A stretch of 64,000 bases of DNA from Pseudoclavibacter sp. CFCC 11306. Lineage in GTDB: Bacteria; Actinomycetota; Actinomycetes; Actinomycetales; Microbacteriaceae. Every line of letters starts with the position of its first letter. The stretch's first letter is position 1. The position numbers and the translations under genes were made by a program. Location: NCBI RefSeq assembly GCF_008831235.1, contig NZ_WBKF01000001.1, positions 926,529 through 990,528 on the forward strand. Reading direction: 5' to 3'. Of the stretch, positions 17,304 to 25,557 are shown piece by piece. Under the pieces are notes generated by a model. That model ran no database searches, was not told where the DNA came from, and saw only the letters and a program-made list of their open reading frames with translations.

Positions 17304-18116
17304 ATGAGGGGATACACCGCCGAACAGATCCGCACTGCCGAGAAGCCGCTGCTCGACGCCGGGCTGCCGTTGATGCAGCGGGCAGCGACCGCACTTGCCC
17401 AAGAGGTTCGTGGCCTCTTGGACGACCACGGCACGGCGATCGACGACGCCCAGGTGCTCGTGCTCGTCGGGGCAGGCAACAACGGTGGCGACGCGCTCTT
17501 CGCCGCCGGTCGACTCGCCGATGCGGGTGCCGACGTGCGCATTGTGCCGATGGCTGACCGCGTGCATGGCTCCGGCCTCGCCGCCGCCGAGGATGCGGGC
17601 GCTCGACTGGCGGTTCCTGTCGGGGCCGCTGAAGAGGCGTGCGTCGACGCCGCTGTCGCCACGGCACGAACGAGCGATGTGGTCATCGACGGCATTCTGG
17701 GCACCGGCACAAGACTGGGCGCCGAAGCGGCACTGCGTGGAACGGCTCGAGCCGTCGTCGAGGCCGTGAACGACGTGATCGCCGACCGCCGCGGTCTCCA
17801 GGTGCAGAGTCTCGACACCGCCTCGCTCGCCACGCAGGCACCGGTGCCTGCGCAACGCTCACGCGACGCGTCGGGCGATCGCGACCAGGGCATCCGCCCG
17901 ATGGTCGTCGCCGTCGACATTCCCAGCGGCATCAATCCAGACACCGGCGAGGTGCCCGATCCGACGGTGCTGCACGCAGACCTGACCGTCACGTTCGGCG
18001 CCGCCAAGGCGGGGCTGCTGCAGCCTCCGGCGAAGGCCTATGCCGGCGAACTCAGCGTGATCGACATCGGCATGCTCGGCGAGCTTGCCGGAGTGACTCC
18101 TGCTTACGAAGACTAG
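17304..18116 (+). CDS. nnrE: NAD(P)H-hydrate epimerase
   Basis: A 270-residue YjeF N-terminal domain protein that epimerises damaged NAD(P)HX for repair. It carries VLVGAGNNGGDALFAAGRL (nucleotide-binding), VVIDGILGTGTR, and VAVDIPSGINPDTGEV near the C-terminus. The start at 17304 (MRGYTAEQIRTAE) follows a GAGG site. The dehydratase half, often fused in bacteria, is absent. A 40-residue insertion (about 160-195, rich in Gln/Arg/Ala) occurs between conserved blocks. Confidence 0.85.
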   Translation: MRGYTAEQIRTAEKPLLDAGLPLMQRAATALAQEVRGLLDDHGTAIDDAQVLVLVGAGNNGGDALFAAGRLADAGADVRIVPMADRVHGSGLAAAEDAGARLAVPVGAAEEACVDAAVATARTSDVVIDGILGTGTRLGAEAALRGTARAVVEAVNDVIADRRGLQVQSLDTASLATQAPVPAQRSRDASGDRDQGIRPMVVAVDIPSGINPDTGEVPDPTVLHADLTVTFGAAKAGLLQPPAKAYAGELSVIDIGMLGELAGVTPAYED

Positions 18117-18133
18117 GGAAGACTCAGTCTCGT

Positions 18134-19183
18134 TCACCGCAGCGCGCGAAACCCGTCAGTCGCCTCGATCAGGCCCGCCGCGATCCCGGCTTCGTTCGAT
18201 CCGTGACCGGCGTTCGGCACGAAGGTGAGCTGCGACTGCGGCCAGGCACGATGCAACTCCCAGGCGCTGCGCGGCGGGCACACCACGTCATAGCGCCCCT
18301 GCACGATCACACCGGGGATGCCGGCCAGGCGGTCGGCCTCGTCGATCAGCTGGTTCTCCCGCATGAACCCGCCGTTGGCGAAGAAGTGGTTCTCAATGCG
18401 TGCGAACGCGAGCGCAAAGCGACGATGCTCGGCCAGCTGCAGCGTGGTTCGCGCGGGCTCTCCAGGAACGAGCAGATGGCTCGTCTGCGACTCCCAGTCA
18501 GACCACGCCAGCGCGGCCTGCAGCGCCACCTCTTCGTTTGGCCCGTTGAGCAGTCGATGGAACGTCGCGATGTGGTCGCCGACGAGTTCTTCCGGCGCAT
18601 GTTCGCGCAGCACAGACTCATAGGCGTCGAAGAGGTCGGGAAACAGGTTCTGGGCACCGCCTCGGTTGTAGTACCAGTCGAGCTCCCAGCGGCGCAGCAG
18701 GAAGATGCCACGCAGCACGAGCCCGATCACGTGCTCGGGGTGAGCCTCGGCATATGCCAGTGACAGCGTCGAGCCCCATGACCCGCCGAAGACGAGCCAG
18801 CGTTTGACGCCGAGGTGCTCGCGAATGCGTTCCATGTCGGCGACGAGTCGAGCGGTGTCGATGACGCCGAGGTCGGCGCCGTCGGCCGCATGCGGCGTGC
18901 TCTGCCCGCATCCGCGCTGGTCGAAGAGAATGATGCGGTAGACGGCTGGGTCGAAGAAACGCCGCTGCCATGGGCTTGTGCCGCCGCCGGGCCCGCCGTG
19001 CACGAAGACGACCGGCGTGCCCTGAGGATTGCCCGACTGCTCCAAGTACAGGCGCTGCCCCTCGCCCACGTCGAGGTGCTCGGTCTGGTGCGGCTCCAGC
19101 GCCGGGTACAGAATCTCTTCAAGACTGCGCGTCTCGATCGCGGCTGTGTGAGCTGCGGCGGATGCAGAGGTTGCGTCAGACAT
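18134..19183 (-). CDS. pip: Prolyl aminopeptidase (proline iminopeptidase)
   Basis: A 349-residue alpha/beta hydrolase that removes N-terminal proline from peptides. It shows the oxyanion segment FVHGGPGGGTSPWQRRFF, DQRGCGQSTPHA, and the nucleophile elbow FGGSWGSTLSLAYAEAHPE, all diagnostic of the cytosolic S33 iminopeptidase family. The Asp and His of the triad fall in the C-terminal third (GRYDVVCPP, NAGHGSNEAG). The length is slightly above the usual 315 because of a 30-residue Ala/Thr leader. It converges on the epimerase gene with 17 bp between stops. Confidence 0.92.
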   Translation of the reverse strand: MSDATSASAAAHTAAIETRSLEEILYPALEPHQTEHLDVGEGQRLYLEQSGNPQGTPVVFVHGGPGGGTSPWQRRFFDPAVYRIILFDQRGCGQSTPHAADGADLGVIDTARLVADMERIREHLGVKRWLVFGGSWGSTLSLAYAEAHPEHVIGLVLRGIFLLRRWELDWYYNRGGAQNLFPDLFDAYESVLREHAPEELVGDHIATFHRLLNGPNEEVALQAALAWSDWESQTSHLLVPGEPARTTLQLAEHRRFALAFARIENHFFANGGFMRENQLIDEADRLAGIPGVIVQGRYDVVCPPRSAWELHRAWPQSQLTFVPNAGHGSNEAGIAAGLIEATDGFRALR

Positions 19184-19493
19184 GCAGCCAGACTAGTCGT
19201 TCGCTCCCTTGCGTCAGCGACCGGTGGATCGTGCCGGGCCAAGTCCCCGCTGGCAATCCAGCCGCCCGAAATGCCATCCCACAGCATCCAGACATGGAAC
19301 TTGGCATGGATGGGTGGTCTCACCCGACATTCGGCATGAGTCGATCGCCTCGGCCGACATTTGGCATGGACGGATGCGCGCCTGGAGCTTTTTGCAAAGA
19401 CATCACACGCGTACTTGGGTTCATTACTTGACTAATGAACCCAAGTACGCGACACTGATGGAACAGAACCGAGCAACAGAGAGCAGGTGATCC
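19184..19493. other. Intergenic region with repeated GGCATG motifs and a 19-bp palindrome
   Basis: The 310-bp gap between the divergent pip and YtrA-type genes holds three similar words: GACATGGAACTTGGCATGGA (19291-19310), CGACATTCGGCATG (19325-19338) and CGACATTTGGCATGGACGG (19354-19372). A perfect inverted repeat follows at 19408-19451. No coding sequence is seen. Confidence 0.6.
19408..19451. promoter_or_regulatory. Perfect 19-bp inverted repeat upstream of the YtrA-type operon
   Basis: CGCGTACTTGGGTTCATTA, a 6-base spacer and the exact reverse complement form a 44-bp element ending 42 bp before the GTG of the regulator gene. This length and perfection greatly exceed chance. GntR/YtrA regulators usually bind such palindromes at their own operon, so this is the likely autoregulatory operator; it could also form an RNA hairpin in the leader. 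Confidence 0.75.
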
Positions 19494-19913
19494 GTGGCAT
19501 TCGACAACGACCGGCCGATCTTCATCCAGCTCGCTGACCAGATCGCCGACGACATCGCCAACGGCGCATACGCCGAAGGCACAGCGGTTCCGTCGACCAA
19601 CGAGCTGTCTGCATTTCACCGCATAAATCCGGCGACAGCAGGCAAAGCGCTCAATCTGCTCGTCGACCGTCAGCTGCTCGAGAAGCACCGGGGTCGCGGC
19701 ATGTTCGTCGTCACCGGCGCCCGAGCGCAGCTGCTCGCCGAACGCCGCAGCCACTTCGCAGAACAGTTCGTCGCGCCGATGCTGCGAGAGGCGCAGCGCC
19801 TCGGACTCACCCCCGATGAGGTGCGCAGCGCGATCGCACAGACCATCCAGACCACGCAGAGCGTCCAGGCATCACACATCCACAAGCCCGACCTCGACAG
19901 GAGGCCCCAATGA
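19494..19913 (+). CDS. GntR-family regulator, YtrA subfamily
   Basis: A 139-residue protein with a winged-helix GntR domain at residues 5-75 (PIFIQLADQIADDIANGAY, VPSTNELSAFHRINPATAGK, KHRGRGMFV) and a short C-terminal dimerisation helix. This size and layout define the YtrA subgroup, which characteristically controls adjacent ABC transporter genes. The GTG start follows a GAGCAGG site. Its stop overlaps the ABC ATPase start by ATGA, so regulator and transporter are translated together. Confidence 0.88.
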   Translation: MAFDNDRPIFIQLADQIADDIANGAYAEGTAVPSTNELSAFHRINPATAGKALNLLVDRQLLEKHRGRGMFVVTGARAQLLAERRSHFAEQFVAPMLREAQRLGLTPDEVRSAIAQTIQTTQSVQASHIHKPDLDRRPQ

Positions 19914-20845
19914 AGAACCCCACCATCTCAGTGGCCGGCGTCACCCGCCGATACGGTGACGTCGCAGCCCTCGACGACGTATCGTTCACCATCGAGCAGC
20001 CCAGCATCATCGGGCTCCTCGGTCGCAACGGCGCAGGCAAGACCACCCTGATGGCGCTGCTCACCGGGCAGGATCGCCCGACTGCGGGCAGCATCCACGT
20101 CACGGGCGGCGACCCGTTCGAGTCGGCGCCTGTACAGGATGACATCAGCTTCATCCGCGACAACCAGCGCTACCCCGACGACTACCAGCTGAAGCATGCG
20201 CTGCGCATCGCGCCGCTGTTCCACCCGGCGTGGGATGCCGCACTGGCGGCCCGCCTCGTCGAGGCGTTTCGACTGCCGGCCAAGACCAAGGTCAAGAAGT
20301 ACAGCCGCGGCCAGCTCTCGGCGCTCGGCGTCGTCATCAGTCTTGCCTCGCGAGCGCCGATCACGTTTCTCGACGAGCCATACCTCGGCCTCGACGCGAC
20401 GGCCCGGCAGCACTTCTATGACGTGCTGATCGAGGACTACTCGGCACACCCACGCACGATCATCGCCTCGACGCATCTGATCGACGAGATGGCGCCGCTG
20501 TTCGATCACGTGTTGGTGCTCGACCGCGGGCGGCTCGTTCTCGACCGCAGTGCTGACGACCTGGCGGGCTTCGCGTTCACGCTGAGCGGCGTCACCACAC
20601 GCGTCGAGCCGTACCTCGAGGGCAGAGACGTGCTGCACTCACACGAAATCGGCGCCTTGAGCACGGTGACCGTGCGTGGGCAGGCGGGCCGCGAGCTCGT
20701 TGCAGCCGCCGGTGCCGACGGCGTGGATGTTCGACCCGCGTCGCTGCAGCAGATCGTCAGCGCGCTCGGTGCGGGTTCGCTCACAGACGCACGTGCTGCC
20801 CGCCCGACCACAGACCTCGACGCTTCGCGCGCCACAACTGTCTAA
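19910..20845 (+). CDS. ABC transporter ATP-binding protein (YtrB/BcrA-type)
   Basis: A 311-residue ATPase with Walker A GLLGRNGAGKTT, Walker B ITFLDEPYLGLD and the H-loop IIASTHLIDEM. The signature region reads KYSRGQLSALGV rather than LSGGQ, a variation common in YtrA-controlled exporters. It would energise the downstream membrane protein. Substrates of such systems are usually antibiotics or envelope stress compounds; none can be named here. It overlaps the regulator by 4 bp and is followed 9 bp later by the permease. Confidence 0.85.
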   Translation: MKNPTISVAGVTRRYGDVAALDDVSFTIEQPSIIGLLGRNGAGKTTLMALLTGQDRPTAGSIHVTGGDPFESAPVQDDISFIRDNQRYPDDYQLKHALRIAPLFHPAWDAALAARLVEAFRLPAKTKVKKYSRGQLSALGVVISLASRAPITFLDEPYLGLDATARQHFYDVLIEDYSAHPRTIIASTHLIDEMAPLFDHVLVLDRGRLVLDRSADDLAGFAFTLSGVTTRVEPYLEGRDVLHSHEIGALSTVTVRGQAGRELVAAAGADGVDVRPASLQQIVSALGAGSLTDARAARPTTDLDASRATTV

Positions 20846-20854
20846 GGAGTGATC

Positions 20855-21658
20855 ATGACTTCCCCAGCCTTCTCTTCCCGCCTCGACGGCACCGTCGGCT
20901 CCGACCCGGTACGTCCCGGGCCTTCCGTCAGCCGCCCGACCCCATTGCAACGCATCGCCCGGGTCACCCGGCTTCAGCTGAACGTTCCGTCGAGCAGCGT
21001 GCTCACCCCGGCGCTCATCTTCGGCTTGGTGTTCGTGATCTCTGTGATCATCTCGCTGACGATTCAGCGTGCGACCGGTGGCAGTCCAAGCGACCCGGAG
21101 TTCGTCAGCGGGCTGCGCAACAACTCGGGTGCGGCGTGGTCCCTACCCGGTTTTCTGATCTACCTGGGTGTCGCCTCGGTCTCGACGACCTTTCCGTTCG
21201 TGCTTGCTTTGGGCAGCACACGCCGCTCGTTCACGCTCGGCACGCTGGCGTTTCATCTGCTGATGGCGGTCTACGTCGCACTTCTGGGCGGTGCGCTTCT
21301 GCTGCTCGAAATTGCCACGAACCACTGGTTCATCGGCGTCTATGTCTTCGACACGCTGCTGTTCGGCTCGGGGTCGCTGTGGCAGCTGCTCGTGACCTTG
21401 TTCTTGGGCACGCTCGCGTCGCTGTCGATCGGCGGGGCCTTCGGCGCGATCTGGGTGCGATTCGGCAATAAAGGCCCGACGATCGTGGCCATCGCACTTG
21501 CGCTGATCGTCGCACTCGTGCTGCTGTTGTCAGTCCCGGCCTGGCCCTGGCTCGGCGAACACTTCAGCGTGTGGTGGCTGGCCGCATTCACCGGCGTCAT
21601 CATCGTGATCTCCTGCCTGTCACAGTATCTGGCACTGCGCCGCGCCTCGGTGCGATAG
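20855..21658 (+). CDS. ABC transporter membrane protein
   Basis: A 267-residue protein with a 40-residue polar N-terminus and about six hydrophobic segments (LTPALIFGLVFVISVII, ISCLSQYLALRR near the end). The start at 20855 follows AAGGAG by 5 bases; a GTG two codons earlier overlaps the ribosome site. It has no recognisable catalytic motif and is assigned as permease by topology and by following the ATPase in the same operon. Confidence 0.78.
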   Translation: MTSPAFSSRLDGTVGSDPVRPGPSVSRPTPLQRIARVTRLQLNVPSSSVLTPALIFGLVFVISVIISLTIQRATGGSPSDPEFVSGLRNNSGAAWSLPGFLIYLGVASVSTTFPFVLALGSTRRSFTLGTLAFHLLMAVYVALLGGALLLLEIATNHWFIGVYVFDTLLFGSGSLWQLLVTLFLGTLASLSIGGAFGAIWVRFGNKGPTIVAIALALIVALVLLLSVPAWPWLGEHFSVWWLAAFTGVIIVISCLSQYLALRRASVR

Positions 21659-21677
21659 CACAACCACGCGTTCACCA

Positions 21678-21759
21678 GCACCGTTCGCTCGACACTGCCG
21701 TCGTTCGCTCGAGATCTGCAAATCTGGAGCGAACGACGACGATCTGGAGCGAACGGTGC
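21678..21759. terminator. Nested inverted repeat between convergent permease and pdxT
   Basis: An outer stem GCACCGTTCGCTC (21678-21690) pairs with GAGCGAACGGTGC (21747-21759). Nested inside, CGTCGTTCGCTC (21699-21710) pairs with GAGCGAACGACG (21727-21738). The result is four copies of GTTCGCTC, two in each orientation. It is placed to act as a bidirectional terminator but has no T-run; a protein-binding role is possible. Confidence 0.55.
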
Positions 21760-21869
21760 CTGGGACCGAGCATCATGTGTGCCACCAGCCACAGCCTCAC
21801 CGCCCACCAGCACCGGCACCAGCACCGGCACCAGCGGCAGGGCCAGCGGCAGCGCCGCACCACCAGCCG

Positions 21870-22601
21870 TCACACCAGCTTCAGCAGCTGCTCATGCACC
21901 GTGGTGTCACCCGTGAGCTCGGGATGAAACGCCACCCCGATGAGATTCCCCTGTGTGACGGCGACGATCTCGCCCCGATGACGCGCGGCCACGGTCGCTC
22001 CCCCGAGCTGCACAACCCGCGGAGCTCTGATGAACGCCGCGCGCACCGCCCCCCAGATCGTCTCGACCGTGGCCTCTTCAGACACCACCTGCGCCCCGAA
22101 GGCGTTGCGGTCGACCGTGACGTCCAGACCCCCGAGGGAACGCTGCCCCGGCGCAGGGTTCTCGATGCGATCAGCCAGCATGATCAGCCCCGCGCAGGTG
22201 CCGAGCGTCGGCAGCCCGGCGGCAATGACCTCGCTCAGCGCCTCCGTGAGGCCGAGCGCGCGAGTGAGCCGATCGAGCACCGACGACTCCCCACCGGGCA
22301 GCACCATGGCATCCACCCGAGGGCCGTCTGGGCCGATGAGATCGGCCGAACGCCGAATCGGCACGGGCAGCACCTGCATCGACGCCAGCAGATCGACGTG
22401 TTCGCGCACGCCGCCCTGCACCGCGAGCACGCCCACACGTCGGATGCTCGGGTCGGGTCGCGAGCGCACACCCCGGTCTGCCGTGCGGCGGATGCTCGGC
22501 TCAGGCCGCACGTGCGCATCCGGTTGACTGGCGTTCGCATGACTGCCGGTCGGTTGGCTGCTGAACGGATGGCTGCCGGACGGGTCAGGCATTGTCACCA
22601 T
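21870..22601 (-). CDS. pdxT: Pyridoxal 5'-phosphate synthase glutaminase subunit, N-terminally extended
   Basis: This class I glutaminase supplies ammonia to PdxS. The conserved core begins at [19 protein letters not shown] and has [10 protein letters not shown], the nucleophile in [12 protein letters not shown], and [10 protein letters not shown] with the catalytic His/Glu. The core normally starts at the first methionine, but here it follows a 54-residue extension with the repeated words RPEPSIRR and RPDPSIRR. The start at 22601 is supported by a 7-bp overlap with pdxS and by absence of any good later start, though a GTG at the core cannot be excluded. The core is normal in length (about 190). 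Confidence 0.9.
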   Translation of the reverse strand: MVTMPDPSGSHPFSSQPTGSHANASQPDAHVRPEPSIRRTADRGVRSRPDPSIRRVGVLAVQGGVREHVDLLASMQVLPVPIRRSADLIGPDGPRVDAMVLPGGESSVLDRLTRALGLTEALSEVIAAGLPTLGTCAGLIMLADRIENPAPGQRSLGGLDVTVDRNAFGAQVVSEEATVETIWGAVRAAFIRAPRVVQLGGATVAARHRGEIVAVTQGNLIGVAFHPELTGDTTVHEQLLKLV

Positions 22602-23542
22602 CCTCGTTCGGCGAGACGGTGAGGCGCGGGCAGATCGGCCACGTTGATGCCGACCATCGCCTCGCCGAGACCGCGTGAGGCCTGGGCAATCGCCGCCGGA
22701 TCGTCATACTGGGCAGTTGCGCGTACGATCGCGGCTGCGCGCTTTGCGGGCTCGCCCGACTTGAAGATGCCCGAGCCGACGAACACGCCGTCGGCACCGA
22801 GCTGCATCATCATCGCTGCGTCTGCGGGCGTGGCGATGCCGCCAGCGGTGAACAGCACGACTGGCAGTTCGCCGTGCTCCGCAACCCACTGCACCAGCGG
22901 CAGCGGCGCCGCGAGCTCTTTCGCCGCAACATAGAGCTGCTCCGGCTCAGTGGCGGCGAGCGCCTGCAGTCGGGCGATGTCGCCCCTGATCGTGCGGATG
23001 TGCTTGGTCGCCTCGGACACATCCCCCGTGCCGGCCTCCCCCTTCGACCGGATCATCGCCGCCCCCTCGGCGATACGGCGCAGCGCCTCGCCCAGGTTGG
23101 TGGCACCGCACACGAAGGGCACGGTGAACCGCTGCTTGTCGATGTGATTCACGTAGTCGGCGGGGCTCAGCACTTCGGATTCGTCAATGTAGTCGACGCC
23201 GAGCTCCTGCAGCACCTGCGCTTCGACGAAGTGCCCGATGCGCGCCTTCGCCATCACCGGAATCGACACCGCCGCGATGATCGAATCGATCAGGTCGGGA
23301 TCGCTCATGCGCGCCACACCGCCCTGCGCGCGGATGTCTGCCGGGACCCGTTCGAGCGCCATGACGGCGACGGCTCCGGCGTCTTCGGCGATGCGCGCCT
23401 GCTCGGCGGTCACGACGTCCATGATGACGCCGCCTTTGAGCATGTCGGCGAGCCCGCTCTTGACGAGGGGCGTACCGAAGGCGGATGCGATGGTCGTGTC
23501 GGCAGCAGCGGTCTGGTCTGCGAGGGTCTGGTTCTCAGTCAT
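22595..23542 (-). CDS. pdxS: Pyridoxal 5'-phosphate synthase subunit PdxS
   Basis: This 315-residue TIM-barrel enzyme makes PLP from ribose 5-phosphate, glyceraldehyde 3-phosphate and ammonia. Diagnostic stretches are [61 protein letters not shown] (active-site lysines in [18 protein letters not shown] contexts) and [19 protein letters not shown]. The start at 23542 (MTENQTLAD) was preferred over 23578. It is the first gene of pdxST and diverges from pdxR. Confidence 0.96.
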   Translation of the reverse strand: MTENQTLADQTAAADTTIASAFGTPLVKSGLADMLKGGVIMDVVTAEQARIAEDAGAVAVMALERVPADIRAQGGVARMSDPDLIDSIIAAVSIPVMAKARIGHFVEAQVLQELGVDYIDESEVLSPADYVNHIDKQRFTVPFVCGATNLGEALRRIAEGAAMIRSKGEAGTGDVSEATKHIRTIRGDIARLQALAATEPEQLYVAAKELAAPLPLVQWVAEHGELPVVLFTAGGIATPADAAMMMQLGADGVFVGSGIFKSGEPAKRAAAIVRATAQYDDPAAIAQASRGLGEAMVGINVADLPAPHRLAERGW

Positions 23543-23562
23543 GGCCTCAACTGTCACCCGAT

Positions 23563-23611
23563 AAGTGGCATGCGACAAGATCCAGTATCCTGCGATTTCT
23601 CTGGACCACTT
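23563..23611. promoter_or_regulatory. Candidate PdxR-binding inverted words in the pdxS/pdxR divergent region
   Basis: The 96-bp gap has AAGTGG (23563-23568) and its complement CCACTT (23606-23611), roughly four helical turns apart. A second dispersed pair, CCAGT (23582-23586) and ACTGG (23629-23633), is offset from it. MocR/PdxR proteins often bind spaced repeats in this position. The words are short, so the call is tentative. Confidence 0.35.
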
Positions 23612-23638
23612 TGGCGTTCATAGGTCACACTGGAGTGC

Positions 23639-25222
23639 ATGCGCGCCGCTCAGCTTCTCGAACTGCCGATCGATCTGCGCCCCGAGCGCGCCGAGTCGCT
23701 GCCGGCGCAGCTGGCCTCGGCCGTTCGAGAGCTGATCGACACCGGCGTGCTCGACGCGGGCGACGCGCTGCCGTCGACGCGAGCCTGGGCCAGGCAGCTG
23801 GGCGTGTCCCGGGGAACGGTCGTGACCGCCTTCGAACAGCTCGGCGCCGAGGGGTATCTCGAAGCTCGGCGGGGCTCGGCCACGCGAGTCAACCCGCGTC
23901 TGGCCGTGACGCATCCGCGCCCGCCGGCGTCTGACCGCGCCCAGGTGTCACTGCCCTCGCAGCAACGGCCGACTCCGCCCTCGCCGCCAAGCGGCGCGCA
24001 CACACAGGCGCACACACAGACCTCATCGCGGACGCCACGCATCGTTCACGACCTCACGCCCGATCGACCATCGACCGAGCACCTGATCACGCCGGCGTGG
24101 CGAGCGGCATGGCGAACGGCGACTGAGACGGTCCCGGCCCCCGTGCCACCAGCCGGACTGCCAGAACTGCGCAGGCAGATCGTCGAGCATCTGCGCCGCA
24201 TGCGCGGGGTCAGGCGCGACGCCGATGCGGTCATCGTGACTGCGGGAGCTCGCGAAGGGCTGGCTCTGCTGATGCTCGCGTCGTTCGGCAGCACCGCTGC
24301 CCCGGTCATCGGAGTCGAGTCGCCGGGCTACCCGTCGCTGCGACGCGTGGTGACCCGTTTGGGCGCGCGACTCCAGCGCCTGCAGGTCGATACGTCGGGG
24401 CTACTCACCGACCGACTGCCGCGGCCTCCCGCGGCGATGCCAGACGCGGTGATCGTGACCCCCAGCCACCAGTATCCGTTGGGCGGGTCGCTGCCTGCCG
24501 ACCGTCGCCGCGAACTGCTCGACTGGGCCCGCCGTCACGAGGTGATCGTCATCGAAGACGACTATGACTCCGAGCTGCGCTACGTCGGCCAGCCGCTGCC
24601 TGCGCTCGCCGCCCTGGACGATCCGCACGACGGCGTGGTCGTCACCCTTGGCACGTATTCGAAGACGGTTGCCCCCGAGGTCGCGACCGGTTTCGTGATC
24701 GCCGGTGATCGGCTGCGCGAGCGGATGCTGCAGGTGCGCCGCGATCTCGGCTCACCGGTGTCGGCCATGACGCAGACCGCCTTCGCCGAGTATCTGTCGT
24801 CAGGCGAACTGCGCCGACACACCGCGCGGATGCGTCGCATCTATCGCCAGCGACGCAGCCGCGTTCTCACGCAGCTGCAGGGGCTCGCAGGCATCACGGT
24901 GTTTCCCATGGACGGCGGCCTGCACGCCGTCATCGAGGTGACGTCTGACGGCGGCGTCACGAGCGCAGACCGAACGGGCGTCACTGACGACGCACGCGCG
25001 CGAGGTGCTGTAGACACGACAGCCCTCGATCGCGAAGCTGATCTCATGCGCCGCTGCACCGCAGCAGGCATCGCTGTGTCAGCGCTGTCGACCTATTGGA
25101 GCGGAGGCGATCAGGGCGAGTCACGACACGGGCTGGTCATCGGCTACGGGCACCTCGACGACCGCGAGCTGGACGCCGCGCTGCGCGCTCTGAGGCGAGT
25201 GCTGGTCGAACGATCAGTGTGA
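23639..25222 (+). CDS. pdxR: MocR/PdxR-family regulator with aminotransferase-like domain
   Basis: A 527-residue chimeric regulator. Residues 1-85 are a GntR winged helix (LPSTRAWARQLGVSRGTVVTAFEQL); a proline-rich linker follows; then a fold-type I aminotransferase domain with the PLP-binding lysine in TLGTYSKTVAPEVATGFVI and the motifs SPGYPSLRRV and EDDYDSELRY. Such proteins sense PLP and control pdxST; divergent placement beside pdxS supports this. A 30-residue Ala/Asp/Thr-rich insertion lies near residue 445. Its last 9 bp overlap the convergent YciI gene. Confidence 0.88.
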   Translation: MRAAQLLELPIDLRPERAESLPAQLASAVRELIDTGVLDAGDALPSTRAWARQLGVSRGTVVTAFEQLGAEGYLEARRGSATRVNPRLAVTHPRPPASDRAQVSLPSQQRPTPPSPPSGAHTQAHTQTSSRTPRIVHDLTPDRPSTEHLITPAWRAAWRTATETVPAPVPPAGLPELRRQIVEHLRRMRGVRRDADAVIVTAGAREGLALLMLASFGSTAAPVIGVESPGYPSLRRVVTRLGARLQRLQVDTSGLLTDRLPRPPAAMPDAVIVTPSHQYPLGGSLPADRRRELLDWARRHEVIVIEDDYDSELRYVGQPLPALAALDDPHDGVVVTLGTYSKTVAPEVATGFVIAGDRLRERMLQVRRDLGSPVSAMTQTAFAEYLSSGELRRHTARMRRIYRQRRSRVLTQLQGLAGITVFPMDGGLHAVIEVTSDGGVTSADRTGVTDDARARGAVDTTALDREADLMRRCTAAGIAVSALSTYWSGGDQGESRHGLVIGYGHLDDRELDAALRALRRVLVERSV

Positions 25223-25501
25223 GAAGCCGCCGATGACGATGTTCCACTCCTGCACGTGACGCTCGGCGACCAGACCGTTGGCGACCATCGGGTCGTCGTC
25301 GCTCAGTGCGGCGGCCTGCTCGATGCTGTCAGCCTGGAAGATCAGCAGCGCAGTGTTCGGGCCTGCTGTGGTCAGCGGCCCCGAGGCAAGGTTCTGCCCG
25401 TTCTCAAGCAGCCCGGTGAGGTAGGCGCGATGTGAGGGACGCACCTCGCTGAGCTTCTCCGTGTCGTCGACGTACTTGTAAGTGATCGCGTACAGCGCCA
25501 T
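25214..25501 (-). CDS. YciI-family small protein
   Basis: A 95-residue protein beginning MALYAITYKYVDD with RPSHRAYLTGLLENGQNLAS, GPL..., and ADSIEQAAALSDDDP, the usual YciI pattern with conserved His and Asp. These dimeric alpha/beta-barrel proteins have mostly unknown roles. The start at 25501 follows a GGAGCAAGG site. Its 3' end overlaps pdxR by 9 bp on the opposite strand. Confidence 0.85.
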   Translation of the reverse strand: MALYAITYKYVDDTEKLSEVRPSHRAYLTGLLENGQNLASGPLTTAGPNTALLIFQADSIEQAAALSDDDPMVANGLVAERHVQEWNIVIGGFSH

Positions 25502-25557
25502 GCCTTGCTCCGTTCGATGGGGTGAGCCGATCGGCTGCGGCAGCCGACCTGAAGACA

